A stretch of DNA of 64,000 nt from Amycolatopsis sp. FDAARGOS 1241 (lineage in GTDB: Bacteria; Actinomycetota; Actinomycetes; Mycobacteriales; Pseudonocardiaceae). The stretch covers positions 7,840,001 through 7,904,000 of the forward strand of contig NZ_CP069526.1 of the NCBI RefSeq assembly GCF_016889705.1, given 5' to 3'. Numbering within the stretch: position 1 is the stretch's first letter; every line of letters begins with the position of its first letter. The notes beneath the pieces are model-generated. The model was not told where the DNA came from and did no database searches. It saw only the letters and a list, made by a program, of their open reading frames with translations. The position numbers were made by a program, and so were the translations under genes. Below are positions 1 to 8,893 of this stretch, piece after piece.

Positions 1-1264
1 GCTCACGTCCGCCGGATCGGGTGATCGACACCGACGCGATCGCGGCGATCACCGCGAGGCCCGCCGCGACGTACCAGGCCAGCGCGTAGTCGCCCAGCTG
101 GTCGCGCACGGCGCCCGCCGCCGAGGCCGCGAACGCGGCGCCGAGCTGGTGGAAGGCGAAGACCCAGCCGAACACGATCGGGCCCGCTTCGCCGAAGGAA
201 CGGATGCAGAGCGCGACCGTCGGCGGGACCGTGGCGACCCAGTCGAGCCCGTAGAAGAGGATGAACGCCCACATGCTCGGCTGCACCGAATCGGTGAACA
301 GCTGAGGCAGCATCGCGAGCGAGAGCCCCCGCAGCGCGTAGTAGACACCGAGCAGGATGCGCGGATCGACTCGGTCGGTGAGCCACCCCGACACGATGGT
401 CCCCACCACGTCGAACACCCCGACCAGGGCGAGCAGGTTCGCCGCGGTGGTCTGCGGCATGCCGTGGTCGTGCGCGGCCGGCACGAAGTGGGTGCCGACC
501 AGGCCGTTGGTGGTCGCGCCGCAGATCGCGAAGCCGATCGCCAGCAACCAGAACGACCGCGAGCGCATGGCCTGGAACAGCACCGCGAGCGCCCGTCGCG
601 CCGAACCGCCGCGAGGCGCGGGCTTCGCGACCTCCGTACCTTCCGGCGCGCCGTATGCGACGGTGCCGAGGTCCGCGGGGTGGTCGCGCACCACGAGCAG
701 CACGACGGGGACGACGGCGAGCGCCGCGATCGCGATGACCAGCGACGCCGTGCGCCACCCGTTGCCCACGGCCAGCGCCGCGACGATCGGCAGGAACACC
801 AGCTGGCCCGTCGAGCCGGCCGCGGTCAGCACGCCCGTCACTGCGCCGCGGTGGCGCACGAACCAGCGCGTGGTGACGGTCGCGGCGAAGCTCATCGCCA
901 TCGAGCCCGTGCCCGCGCCGACGAGCACGCCCCAGCACAGGATCAGCTCCCAGCTCGCGCTCATGAACACCGTGCCGCCCGCGCCGAGCGCCACGACGAA
1001 CAGCGCCGTCGCGGAGACGCGGCGGATGCCGAAGCGCTCCATGAGCGCGGCCGCGAACGGCGCGAACAACCCGTAGAGCACGAGGTTCACCGACACCGCC
1101 GAGCCGATGGTCGCGCGCGACCAGCCGAACTCCTCGTGCAGCGGGTCGATCAGCACGCTCGGCGCGGCGCGGAAGCCCGCGGCGGCCAGCAGGGCGATGA
1201 ACGCGGCGGCGGCCACGTACCAGGCTCGGTGGACGCGGGGCGCGGTGCGGGTCTGGACGGTCAC
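1..1264 (-). CDS. MFS transporter, 3' end cut by window edge
   Basis: Major facilitator superfamily permease, probably with 12 membrane helices, moving an unidentified small solute across the cytoplasmic membrane. The reading frame begins GTG at 1264 (VTVQTRTAPRVHRAW) and runs open for 421 codons to the window edge, so it is essentially complete but its stop lies outside. Visible features are alternating hydrophobic helices, the loop between helices 2 and 3 (AALMERFGIRR), a long Ala/Pro/Arg linker near residue 215 dividing two six-helix halves, and the repeat of the loop motif in the second half (WLTDRVDPR). The organisation resembles monocarboxylate/oxalate-formate-type antiporters (established for the family); the substrate cannot be read from sequence. 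It is divergent from the lipoprotein gene at 1356. Confidence 0.85.
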   Translation of the reverse strand, partial: MTVQTRTAPRVHRAWYVAAAAFIALLAAAGFRAAPSVLIDPLHEEFGWSRATIGSAVSVNLVLYGLFAPFAAALMERFGIRRVSATALFVVALGAGGTVFMSASWELILCWGVLVGAGTGSMAMSFAATVTTRWFVRHRGAVTGVLTAAGSTGQLVFLPIVAALAVGNGWRTASLVIAIAALAVVPVVLLVVRDHPADLGTVAYGAPEGTEVAKPAPRGGSARRALAVLFQAMRSRSFWLLAIGFAICGATTNGLVGTHFVPAAHDHGMPQTTAANLLALVGVFDVVGTIVSGWLTDRVDPRILLGVYYALRGLSLAMLPQLFTDSVQPSMWAFILFYGLDWVATVPPTVALCIRSFGEAGPIVFGWVFAFHQLGAAFAASAAGAVRDQLGDYALAWYVAAGLAVIAAIASVSITRSGGRE

Positions 1265-1355
1265 GAGCAGACAGTCTGCGGGGTTCTCCCGATACCTCGG
1301 AAGTGGCCTGAAGGACATCGTCCGCAAGGATCGGGCCACGAGTACGCTCACCGCC

Positions 1356-2021
1356 ATGCGCTGCCGACGCTTCCTGCCGGCGCTGCTGCTGCTCGGGCTC
1401 GTCGGCGGGTGCACAGCGCCCTCGCTGCCCTCGGCCGACGACCTGCTGGGCGCGGCAGAGGCGAACTTCGCCGGTGTCCGCAGCGTCCACTTCTCGGTGG
1501 TCGTGAACGGCGTGCTGCCCGGCCTGCCCCTGAGCACGGCCGAAGGCGACGCGACGGTCGAGGGCGGCGGTCGCGCGGCGGGCAACGCCGAGCTGGCCGG
1601 GCCCACGAGCGACCGCAAGTTCTCCTTCACCGTCGACGGCACGCACGCGACCACGCACGACACCACGGGCAAGTCCTGGTCCGGCCCGGCGACCTTCACC
1701 GTCTCGCGCTTCCTCGGGCCCGACGGCGGGCTCGCGAAGCTGCTCAACTCGCTGCAGCACCCGCAGACGGAGACGCAGGAGCCCGTGCACGGCGTCGAGA
1801 TGTACCGCGTCGGCGCGACTGTGCCCGCGAAGGTGGCGACAGGGCTGGTGCCGCAGGTCCACTCGGACGTGAACGTGAAGGTGTGGGTCACCACCGCCGA
1901 GCCGCGGCGGTTCGCGCGGCTCTGGCTCCAGGTGCCGCCCCCGACCGAGAAGGACAGCCCGGTGATGTACGAGCTCGAACTCTCGAAGGAGAACCAGCCC
2001 GTACCCGCTCCCCCGGCGTAG
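1356..2021 (+). CDS. LppX/LprAFG-family lipoprotein
   Basis: A 221-residue exported lipoprotein. The N-terminus has basic residues, a leucine-rich helix and a lipobox LVGGC with the acylated cysteine at position 19. The rest matches the LppX_LprAFG fold (AEANFAGVRSVHFSV early, FSFTVDGTHATTHD, then VNVKVWVTTAEPRRFARLWL), a family of envelope proteins that carry acylated lipids or glycolipids to the outer mycolate layer in mycobacteria. ATG at 1356 is chosen because the lipobox then falls at the right place; a TACGCT hexamer ends 7 bases before it, which suggests a leaderless mRNA. The stop codon directly abuts the stop of the convergent hydrolase (TAG then CTA). Function as a lipid carrier is inferred from the family. 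Confidence 0.85.
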   Translation: MRCRRFLPALLLLGLVGGCTAPSLPSADDLLGAAEANFAGVRSVHFSVVVNGVLPGLPLSTAEGDATVEGGGRAAGNAELAGPTSDRKFSFTVDGTHATTHDTTGKSWSGPATFTVSRFLGPDGGLAKLLNSLQHPQTETQEPVHGVEMYRVGATVPAKVATGLVPQVHSDVNVKVWVTTAEPRRFARLWLQVPPPTEKDSPVMYELELSKENQPVPAPPA

Positions 2022-3653
2022 CTAGCTACCCGCGCACCGCGTCCCGTCAGGCGGCGTCGTGCCGTCGACGAGGTACGCGATCCCCGCCTTGTCGACGCAG
2101 GAGTTGCCCTGCAGGAACACGGTGTGCTGCGTGCCCTCGAAGGTGAGCAGCGAACCCTTCAACGCCTTCGCGAGGTTCACGCCCGCCTGGTAGGGCGTAG
2201 CCGGGTCGTTCGTCGTGGAGATGGTCAGCGTCTTCGGCAGCCCTTCGACGCTCGGCTCGTGCGGCCGCGACGTGTTGGGCACCGGCCAGAACGCGCACGC
2301 GTCCTTGGCCGCGCTCGCGGGCCGTCCGTCGTCGAGGAACGGTGCGACCCGCACGTACTTCTCCTGCGCGGCGAGGATCTCCTGAGGGTCCGTCACGGGC
2401 GGGTCGTCGACGCAGCGGATGGCGGTGAAGGCGTCCTGCGTGGTGCCGTAACGCCCGTCCGGGCCGCGCTCGTTGTAGATGTCGGCGAGCTTCTCGAGCG
2501 TCGCCCCTCGCTGCCGACGCAGCTCCTTGAGGCCCGTGTTCAGGTACTCCCACAGGTTCTGCTGGTAGAGCGCCTGGATCGCGCCGGTCGTGGCGTCCTC
2601 GTAGGAGAGCTTGCGGCCATCGCCGACGGGCACCGGGAAGTCGATCAGCGGCCGCGTCAGGTCCTGGAACTGCTTGGTCGCGTCGGCCGGGTTGTTGCCG
2701 AGCGCGCAGTCCTGCTGAGCGGCACACCACTTCGCGAACTGCGTGAACGCCCCGCCGAAGCCCTGACCTTGCGCGACGAGCGAGTCCTCGGAGTCCTGGA
2801 TCGGGTCGACGGCGCCGTCGAGCACGAGCGCGCGAACGTTGCGCGGGAACTCCTCGGCGTAGGTCGAGCCGAGGCGGGTGCCGTAGGAGTAGCCGAGGTA
2901 GGTCAGCTTCTCGTCGCCGAGTACCGAGCGCAGCACGTCCAGGTCCTTCGCGACGTCGCGCGTGCCGACGTGCTCGAGCATGTCGTCGCCGTACTTCGTG
3001 CGCTGGGCGCACTTGGCGGCGAAGTCCTTCTCGTGCCCCTCCTGCTTGGCCACGCCCTGGGGCGAGCCGTCGGTCTCGCTGTCGTCGGCGCGGTCGGCGT
3101 CACGTTCGGGGTCGGTGAGGCAGCGGATCTGCGGTTCGCTCGCGCCGATGCCGCGCGGGTCGAAGCCGACGAGGTCGAACCGCTTGCCGAGGTCGTTGTT
3201 CTTGACCTGGTCGATGAGACCGGCCGCGGCGACCGTGCCGGAGGCGCCCGGACCGCCCGGGTTCACGACCAGGGAACCGATGCGGTCGTCCGGTTCGCTC
3301 GCCTTGTGCCGCAGCACGCCGAGGGTGATGGTCTGTCCGTCCGGTTTGCCGTAGTCCAGCGGCACGGTCAGCCGCGCGCACTGGATGTCGGACCGGCGGA
3401 AGGCGGACTGCGCGTCGTCCGAGGTCGCGTAGGGTGCACAGTCTGACCAGGTCATGCTCTGCCCGTAGAACCGCGCCAGCCCCGGCGGCACCGCCGGCAC
3501 CGGCCCGACGGGCGGGTGCGATTCCGTTGTCGGGGAGGGCGCGACCTGACCGTCGTTCGACGTGCACGCGGCTAGCGTGCCGCCGAGCAGCACGGCCGCC
3601 GCGACGGCGGCGATCCGGTGGGCGCGAGAGCTGGCGCCGGCGAAGGGAGACAC
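2022..3653 (-). CDS. Secreted alpha/beta hydrolase, TAP/Hip1-type serine protease lipoprotein
   Basis: A 543-residue alpha/beta hydrolase of the tripeptidyl-aminopeptidase family (Streptomyces Tap/SlpD/SlpE, M. tuberculosis Hip1/CaeA). GTG at 3653 gives a lipoprotein signal ending LAAC with cysteine at residue 30. The oxyanion region VVNPGGPGASG, the nucleophile elbow GYSYG (Ser256), the acid in NDPATPY and the histidine in GTQHTVF near the C-terminus form a complete catalytic set, and the last ~100 residues are the TAP-like C-terminal domain with its cysteines (AFW, SCVDKAG). Family members cleave peptides or process surface proteins outside the membrane. It is divergent from secA2 with 120 bp between them and shares a stop junction with the lipoprotein gene. 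The exact substrate is unknown. Confidence 0.88.
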   Translation of the reverse strand: MSPFAGASSRAHRIAAVAAAVLLGGTLAACTSNDGQVAPSPTTESHPPVGPVPAVPPGLARFYGQSMTWSDCAPYATSDDAQSAFRRSDIQCARLTVPLDYGKPDGQTITLGVLRHKASEPDDRIGSLVVNPGGPGASGTVAAAGLIDQVKNNDLGKRFDLVGFDPRGIGASEPQIRCLTDPERDADRADDSETDGSPQGVAKQEGHEKDFAAKCAQRTKYGDDMLEHVGTRDVAKDLDVLRSVLGDEKLTYLGYSYGTRLGSTYAEEFPRNVRALVLDGAVDPIQDSEDSLVAQGQGFGGAFTQFAKWCAAQQDCALGNNPADATKQFQDLTRPLIDFPVPVGDGRKLSYEDATTGAIQALYQQNLWEYLNTGLKELRRQRGATLEKLADIYNERGPDGRYGTTQDAFTAIRCVDDPPVTDPQEILAAQEKYVRVAPFLDDGRPASAAKDACAFWPVPNTSRPHEPSVEGLPKTLTISTTNDPATPYQAGVNLAKALKGSLLTFEGTQHTVFLQGNSCVDKAGIAYLVDGTTPPDGTRCAGS

Positions 3654-3773
3654 GGTTTGATCGTGCCATCCGGCGGCGGAACTCCGGCGCACCACCGGTG
3701 CGTTGGGTAAGCGGCGTTGTCCAGAGCGCAGCGGCGACCGGAGACACGGGCAAGACAGGACAGGAGACCAGGG

Positions 3774-6113
3774 GTGGCACTGATCAGCCGGGTGGGCAAG
3801 CGGCTCCGCCGGATCATCCAGCGGCCGGGCAGCGTCGAGCTGACCCGCTACGAAGCGCTGCTGCCCGCAGTCGGGAAGCTCGAACCCGACCTCGAGAAGC
3901 TGTCCGACGCCGAGCTCACCGAGCGCGCCGGGAAGCTGCGCGAGAGTCTCGACGGCGCGCAGGCGTTCAGCGACGACCAGCTGGTGGAAGTCGGGGCCCT
4001 CGGCCGCGAAGCCGCGCGGCGCGCGCTGGGCGAGCGCGCGTTCGACGTGCAGGTGCTCGGCACGATGGGTCTGCTCACCGGGCACGTGGTCCAGATGGAG
4101 ACCGGTGAGGGCAAGACGCTCGCCGGCGCGCTGGCGGCCGCGGGGTACGCGCTGCGCGGCAAGCGCGTGCACGTCGTCACCGTCAACGACTACCTGGCCC
4201 GCCGCGACGCGGAGTGGATGAAGCCGGTGTACGACCTGCTCGGCGTGTCCGTCGGCTGGGTCGAGCCCGCGCACTCACGTGCGGAGCGCAAGGAGGCCTA
4301 CGGCCAGGAGGTCACCTACGGCGCCGTCGCCGAGATCGGCTTCGACGTGCTGCGCGACCGGCTCGTGACGCAGGTCGACGACCTGGTGCAGCCCGCCCCC
4401 GAGGTGGCGATCGTCGACGAGGCCGACTCGGTGCTGGTCGACGAGGCCCGCGTGCCGCTCGTGATGGCCGGTTCGATCGACCACAACGACGCCGACGAAG
4501 AGGTCGCCACGGTCGTGCGGCGGCTGCGGCTGGGCCTGCACTACGAGACCGACACCGACGGCCGCAACGCGTGGCTGACGCCCGCCGGCGCGTCCGTGGT
4601 CGAGAAGTCGCTCGGCGGCATCGACCTCTACGACGATTCGGGCTCCGACCGGCTGGCCGCCGTGAACGTCGCCCTCCACGCCCACGCGCTGCTCACCCGC
4701 GACGTCGACTACCTGGTGCGCGACGGCAAGGTGCAGCTCATCAACGCCGCCCGCGGCCGCGTCGCCGAGCTGCAGCGCTGGCCGGACGGCCTGCAGGCCG
4801 CCGTCGAGGCGAAGGAGCAGGTGGCGGCCACCGACCGCGGCGAAATCCTCGACTCCATCACGGTGCAGGCGCTGCTCGCGCGCTACCCGTCCGTGGCGGG
4901 CATGACCGGTACCGCCGTGGCCGTGGCCGAGCAGCTGCGCGAGTTCTACCGCCTCGAGGTCGCGGTGATCCCGCCGAACACACCCAACGTCCGCGAGGAC
5001 CAGCCGGACCGGATCTTCGGGTCGCCGTCGCAGAAGCTGCGTGCGATCGAGGAGGAGATCCGCAAGGTGCACGAGACCGGGCGGCCGATCCTCGTCGGCA
5101 CGCAGGACGTGGCCGAGTCCGAAGAGCTCGCCGACAAGCTCGCGAAGGCCGACCTGCCGTGTGTGGTCCTCAACGCGCGCAACGACGCCGAAGAAGCCGC
5201 GATCATCGCCGAAGCGGGCAAGAAGGGCGCGGTCACCGTGTCCACGCAGATGGCCGGTCGGGGTACCGACATCCGCTTGGGCGGCACGGACGGCGCCGGC
5301 CGTGAGGAGGTCGCCGAGCTGGGTGGCCTGCACGTGATCGGCACCGCGCGCTACCCCTCGAGCCGGCTCGACGGCCAGCTGCGCGGGCGGTCCGGCCGCC
5401 AGGGCGACCCGGGCAGCGCGATCTTCTTCGCGAGCCTCAACGACGACCTGGTCCTGTCCAACGCCCCCGACATCCCCGAGGGCATCGACGCCGATCCGGA
5501 GACCGGTGAGATCACCGACCCGGCGGCGCTGCGGCAGATCAACCACGCCCAGCGCGTCGCCGAGGGCGTCGACCTGGAGATCCACCGCAACACCTGGCGG
5601 TACACGCGGCTGATCGAGCGGCAGCGCACCGAGTTGCTGGAGCACCGCGACAAGGTGCTGCACACGGCGTTCGCGGCCGAGGAACTCGAGAAGGCGCAGC
5701 CGGAGAAGTTCGCCGAGGTCAAGGAGAAGCTGGCCGACACCGAGCGGCTCGAGCAGCTCAGCCGCGAGGTGCTGCTCTTCCACCTCGACCAGCTCTGGTC
5801 CGACCACCTGGCGTACCTGACCGACGTGCGCGAGAGCATCCACCTGCGCGCGCTGGCCCGCGAGACGCCGCTGGACGAGTTCCACCGCGCGGCGATCCCG
5901 GAGTTCCACAAGATCATCCCGGAGTCGGCTTCGCGCGCGGCCAAGACGCTCGAGGAAGCCGAGATCACCGACAACGGCATCGACCTCGCCGACGCCGGCG
6001 TGCGCCGCGCGAACACGACGTGGACCTACCTGGTGCACGACAACCCGTTCGACTCGGACTTCGAGCAAACGGTGAAGAAGGTCCGCAGCATGATGCGGAT
6101 GAAGCGGTCCTGA
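3774..6113 (+). CDS. secA2: Accessory preprotein translocase ATPase SecA2
   Basis: A 779-residue SecA paralogue of the actinobacterial SecA2 type. It has the nucleotide-binding domain with QMETGEGKTLAGALA (Walker A near residue 108), VNDYLARRDAEWM, the DEAD-like box DEADSVLVDEAR, and the second motor domain with QMAGRGTDIRLGG and QLRGRSGRQGDPG. It ends in a basic tail (RSMMRMKRS) and has no C-terminal zinc-binding SecB domain, which with the length (about 780, shorter than SecA1) separates it from the housekeeping SecA. The chosen GTG at 3774 has AGGAGACCAGGG just upstream. SecA2 exports a limited set of proteins, often without classical signal peptides, via SecYEG (established in mycobacteria). 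No obvious substrate gene adjoins it. Confidence 0.95.
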   Translation: MALISRVGKRLRRIIQRPGSVELTRYEALLPAVGKLEPDLEKLSDAELTERAGKLRESLDGAQAFSDDQLVEVGALGREAARRALGERAFDVQVLGTMGLLTGHVVQMETGEGKTLAGALAAAGYALRGKRVHVVTVNDYLARRDAEWMKPVYDLLGVSVGWVEPAHSRAERKEAYGQEVTYGAVAEIGFDVLRDRLVTQVDDLVQPAPEVAIVDEADSVLVDEARVPLVMAGSIDHNDADEEVATVVRRLRLGLHYETDTDGRNAWLTPAGASVVEKSLGGIDLYDDSGSDRLAAVNVALHAHALLTRDVDYLVRDGKVQLINAARGRVAELQRWPDGLQAAVEAKEQVAATDRGEILDSITVQALLARYPSVAGMTGTAVAVAEQLREFYRLEVAVIPPNTPNVREDQPDRIFGSPSQKLRAIEEEIRKVHETGRPILVGTQDVAESEELADKLAKADLPCVVLNARNDAEEAAIIAEAGKKGAVTVSTQMAGRGTDIRLGGTDGAGREEVAELGGLHVIGTARYPSSRLDGQLRGRSGRQGDPGSAIFFASLNDDLVLSNAPDIPEGIDADPETGEITDPAALRQINHAQRVAEGVDLEIHRNTWRYTRLIERQRTELLEHRDKVLHTAFAAEELEKAQPEKFAEVKEKLADTERLEQLSREVLLFHLDQLWSDHLAYLTDVRESIHLRALARETPLDEFHRAAIPEFHKIIPESASRAAKTLEEAEITDNGIDLADAGVRRANTTWTYLVHDNPFDSDFEQTVKKVRSMMRMKRS

Positions 6114-6126
6114 CGTCGTTCCCGGA

Positions 6127-6162
6127 GCCCGGTCACCGGCGTCGGTGGCCGGGCTTCGTTTT
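6127..6162 (+). terminator. Intrinsic terminator after secA2
   Basis: A 12-bp stem (GCCCGGTCACCG at 6127-6138 pairing with CGGTGGCCGGGC at 6143-6154, one G-U pair) with a four-base loop is followed by TTCGTTTT. It lies 13 bases after the secA2 stop and before nadE, so the two genes are probably separate transcription units. Confidence 0.85.
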
Positions 6163-6210
6163 GCCCACATTTCACTCGGCGGGGCCGCGCGGCTGGGTGA
6201 GAATGACCGC

Positions 6211-7932
6211 ATGCCGCAACTGCGCATCGCCCTGGCCCAGGTCAACACCACCGTCGGCGACCTCGACGGCAACACCGCGCTGACCGTCGAGTGGACCCGC
6301 CGCGCCGCGCAGGCCGGTGCCCACGTGGCCGTGTTCCCCGAGATGTCCCAGACCGGCTACCCGGTGGAGGACCTGGCACTGCGCGCGACCTTCGCGCACG
6401 CGTCCCGCGATTCTCTCGGCGAACTCGCGCGCCGGCTCGACGACGCGGGCTGCGGCGAGGTGCTCACCTACGTCGGTTACCTCGACCACGACGAAGCCGG
6501 CCCGCGCGACGCCGCCGCGGCACTGTATCGCGGGCAGGTCGTGGCGAAGCAGTACAAGCACCACCTGCCCAACTACGGCGTGTTCGACGAGCACCGCTAC
6601 TTCAAACCGGGCACGGAACTCGAGGTCGTGCGGCTGCACGGCGTCGACATCGGCATGGTGATCTGCGAGGACATCTGGCAGGACGGCGGCCCGGTCTCCG
6701 CGCTCGGCCGGGCAGGTGTCGACTTGGTGGTGGCACCGAACGCTTCGCCGTACGAACGGTCGAAGGACGAGCAGCGGCTGCCGCTCGTCGCGCGCCGCGC
6801 GGCGGAAGCCGGGGCGCCGCTGGTGTACACGAACCAGGTCGGCGGCCAGGACGACCTCGTGTTCGACGGCGACTCCCTCGTGGTGGCCGCCGACGGGACG
6901 CTGCTCGCGCGGGCGCCGCAGTTCGTGGAGCACCTGCTGGTGCTCGACATGGACCTCACCGCGGGCGGCCACGCCGCCGACGGTGAGCTGGCGGGGCTGC
7001 ACGTCCACCGCCGCGTGCTGAGTGAGGACCCGGCGCCCGCGTACCCGGCGCTGACGCACCCCGCGCTCAGCGAGCCCCTGTCCGACGAAGCCGAGGTGTG
7101 GTCGGCGCTGGTCGTGGGCCTGCGCGACTACGTGCACAAGAACGGTTTCACGTCCGTGACCTTCGGGTTCTCCGGCGGCATAGACTCCGCGGTGTGCGCG
7201 GCGCTCGCGGCCGACGCGCTCGGCGGCGACAACGTGTACGGCGTCTCGATGCCGTCGAAGTACTCGACGGAGCACTCCCGCGACGACGCCGCCGACCTCG
7301 CGCGGCGCATCGGCGCGCACTACCGCGTGGAACCGGTGGCGGACATGGTGGCGACGTACGTGGACCAGCTCTCGTTGACGGGCCTGGCGGAGGAGAACAT
7401 CCAGGCGCGCACGCGCGGGATGCTGCTCATGGCACTGTCCAACCAGGACGGTCACCTCGTGCTCGCCACCGGCAACAAGACCGAGCTGGCCGTGGGCTAC
7501 TCCACGATCTACGGCGACGCGGTGGGCGGGTTCGCGCCGATCAAGGACGTGTTCAAGACGCACGTGTGGCAGCTCGCGCGGTGGCGCAACGAAGAGGCGG
7601 CCAAGCGGGGCGAGACGCCGCCGATCCCGGAGAACTCGATCACCAAACCGCCGTCGGCGGAGCTGCGGCCGGACCAGCTGGACACCGACTCGCTGCCCGA
7701 CTACGCGCTGCTGGACGACATCCTCGACGACTACGTGGAGGGCGACCGCGGCTACGCGGATCTCGTCGCCGCCGGGTTCGAGCCGGCGACCATCGACCGC
7801 GTGGTGCGCATGGTCGACCGGGCCGAGTACAAACGCCGTCAGTACCCGCCGGGCACGAAGATCACGTTCAAGGCGTTCGGGCGTGATCGGCGGCTGCCGA
7901 TCACGAACGCGTGGCGGGAGCGGAAGGCCTGA
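6211..7932 (+). CDS. nadE: Glutamine-dependent NAD+ synthetase
   Basis: A 573-residue two-domain enzyme for the last step of NAD synthesis: deamido-NAD+ plus glutamine and ATP to NAD+. The N-terminal nitrilase-type glutaminase carries the catalytic Glu44 (VFPEMSQTGYP), Lys116 (KHHLPNYGVFDE) and Cys152 (VICEDIWQ). The C-terminal ATP-pyrophosphatase domain starts near residue 300 with the P-loop FGFSGGIDSA at about 318-327 and continues with ATGNKTELAVGYSTIYGD. Its length is the short bacterial form, about 100 residues less than the mycobacterial NadE. ATG at 6211 begins the beta-strand MPQLRIALAQ typical of nitrilase domains. There is no Shine-Dalgarno; GAGAAT six bases upstream could be the -10 of a leaderless transcript. 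Confidence 0.96.
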   Translation: MPQLRIALAQVNTTVGDLDGNTALTVEWTRRAAQAGAHVAVFPEMSQTGYPVEDLALRATFAHASRDSLGELARRLDDAGCGEVLTYVGYLDHDEAGPRDAAAALYRGQVVAKQYKHHLPNYGVFDEHRYFKPGTELEVVRLHGVDIGMVICEDIWQDGGPVSALGRAGVDLVVAPNASPYERSKDEQRLPLVARRAAEAGAPLVYTNQVGGQDDLVFDGDSLVVAADGTLLARAPQFVEHLLVLDMDLTAGGHAADGELAGLHVHRRVLSEDPAPAYPALTHPALSEPLSDEAEVWSALVVGLRDYVHKNGFTSVTFGFSGGIDSAVCAALAADALGGDNVYGVSMPSKYSTEHSRDDAADLARRIGAHYRVEPVADMVATYVDQLSLTGLAEENIQARTRGMLLMALSNQDGHLVLATGNKTELAVGYSTIYGDAVGGFAPIKDVFKTHVWQLARWRNEEAAKRGETPPIPENSITKPPSAELRPDQLDTDSLPDYALLDDILDDYVEGDRGYADLVAAGFEPATIDRVVRMVDRAEYKRRQYPPGTKITFKAFGRDRRLPITNAWRERKA

Positions 7933-7956
7933 GCTGCTGAGGGGTCGGCCGAGGTC

Positions 7957-8499
7957 CTAAAAGAGCGTCGGTTCGTCGGGGAGGGCGCCTTCGATGACGA
8001 GCATGCGGCGTTTCGTTTCGACTCCGCCAGGTGCGGAGAAGCCGCCGTGTTTGCTGCCCGCGGCGAGGACGCGGTGGCAAGGCACGATGATCGGGAACGG
8101 GTTGTTACCCATTGCCTGGCCGACGGCTTGGGCGGCGCCTGGCATGCCCAGGGCGTGGGCGATGTCGCCGTAGGTCATGGTTTTGCCCGGTGGGATCTGC
8201 CGGGCGATTTCGTAGGCGCGGCGGTTGAACTCGGGCTGGCTTTCGAGGTCGAGGGGCAGGTCGGAGAGGTCGGGGCGGCCGCCGGCGAGGAGGTCGGTGA
8301 TTTTGTCGATGGCGGTGCGGATTTCGGGCGGTGGTTCGGTTCCGGTGACGTCGGTGGCGGCTGGGTGGCGGCGGGAGAGCCATGAGCGCGTGCTTGCCGG
8401 GGAGCTGCCGGGGAGGGCGGTGCCGATGATGGTGGTGTCGCGCCAGGCGAGGCCGCAGGTGCCGATGGCGGTATCGAAGACGGCGAATTCAACTGGCAT
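7957..8499 (-). CDS. ogt: Methylated-DNA-[protein]-cysteine S-methyltransferase
   Basis: A 180-residue suicide DNA-repair protein that removes methyl or other alkyl groups from O6-alkylguanine and O4-alkylthymine to its own cysteine. The C-terminal half has the family signature: helix-turn-helix YGDIAHALGMPGAAQAVGQA, the asparagine hinge GNNPFPIIVP, and the acceptor PCHRV with Cys141, then the GGFSAPGGVETKRRML substrate loop. The N-terminal ~85 residues are the ribonuclease H-like domain. It is convergent with nadE, 24 bp apart. The Ogt rather than Ada form is indicated by the lack of an Ada metal-binding domain. ATG at 8499 gives the normal family length. Confidence 0.95.
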   Translation of the reverse strand: MPVEFAVFDTAIGTCGLAWRDTTIIGTALPGSSPASTRSWLSRRHPAATDVTGTEPPPEIRTAIDKITDLLAGGRPDLSDLPLDLESQPEFNRRAYEIARQIPPGKTMTYGDIAHALGMPGAAQAVGQAMGNNPFPIIVPCHRVLAAGSKHGGFSAPGGVETKRRMLVIEGALPDEPTLF

Positions 8500-8569
8500 G
8501 TGGTCAGGGTAGGAGGTGGGGGTGACAGGAATGGGGTGGTGCGGGCCGCTGTGGCTGGGTTTCGGTGGT

Positions 8570-8655
8570 GATGCGGATCTGCGCAGGGTGTGTTGCGGGG
8601 CGTTGTGGGGTTGATGCGGTCCTGCGCACGGGCGTGTTGTGGGGCGTATGCACCC
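8570..8655. repeat. Two imperfect 43-bp direct repeats
   Basis: Two adjoining units begin GATGCGGATCTGCGCA (8570) and GATGCGGTCCTGCGCA (8613), each followed by a GTGTTG-rich tract ending GGGGCGT. The period is 43 bases. They lie directly upstream of ogt and may overlap its promoter, though I cannot identify an operator within them. Confidence 0.6.
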
Positions 8656-8673
8656 CGAAGCGCGACTGTGACT

Positions 8674-8733
8674 ACGGCCGCTGACCCCGGGTCAAGGCGG
8701 GAAAGCGTGCCTTGACAAGGGGTCGGCGGCCGT
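8674..8733. repeat. 60-bp palindrome, possible bidirectional terminator or dispersed repeat
   Basis: The outer arms ACGGCCGCTGACCCC (8674-8688) and GGGGTCGGCGGCCGT (8719-8733) pair over 15 bp with one mismatch. Inner arms GTCAAGGC (8691-8698) and GCCTTGAC (8709-8716) pair perfectly around a 10-base loop GGGAAAGCGT. The two stems are separated by a symmetric GG/AA interior mismatch. GTTTT follows on the plus strand. The near-perfect symmetry suits a bidirectional terminator or a palindromic dispersed element. Confidence 0.7.
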
Positions 8734-8893
8734 GTTTTGGCTTCGGATCGAGGTGCCGGGCAGGGGTTGGGGCAGGACTTCTGGCGTAGGTAGGCGGCGG
8801 TGGCGTAGGTGGGGTTGCGTCGCCCTGGGTGGGTGGTGGTTGCTGGGTGCAGGGGGCGTGCGCAGCCGGGGGACGTGGCTGCGGGTCCTGGTG

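Larger units (their letters stand above)
8500..8893. other. Gene-free stretch between two minus-strand genes
   Basis: This 394-bp gap contains no convincing coding sequence. It carries two imperfect 43-bp direct repeats (8570-8655) and a 60-bp near-perfect palindrome (8674-8733), annotated separately. The remainder is G-rich on the plus strand with short GGT/GGC repeats and is probably untranslated. Confidence 0.6.
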
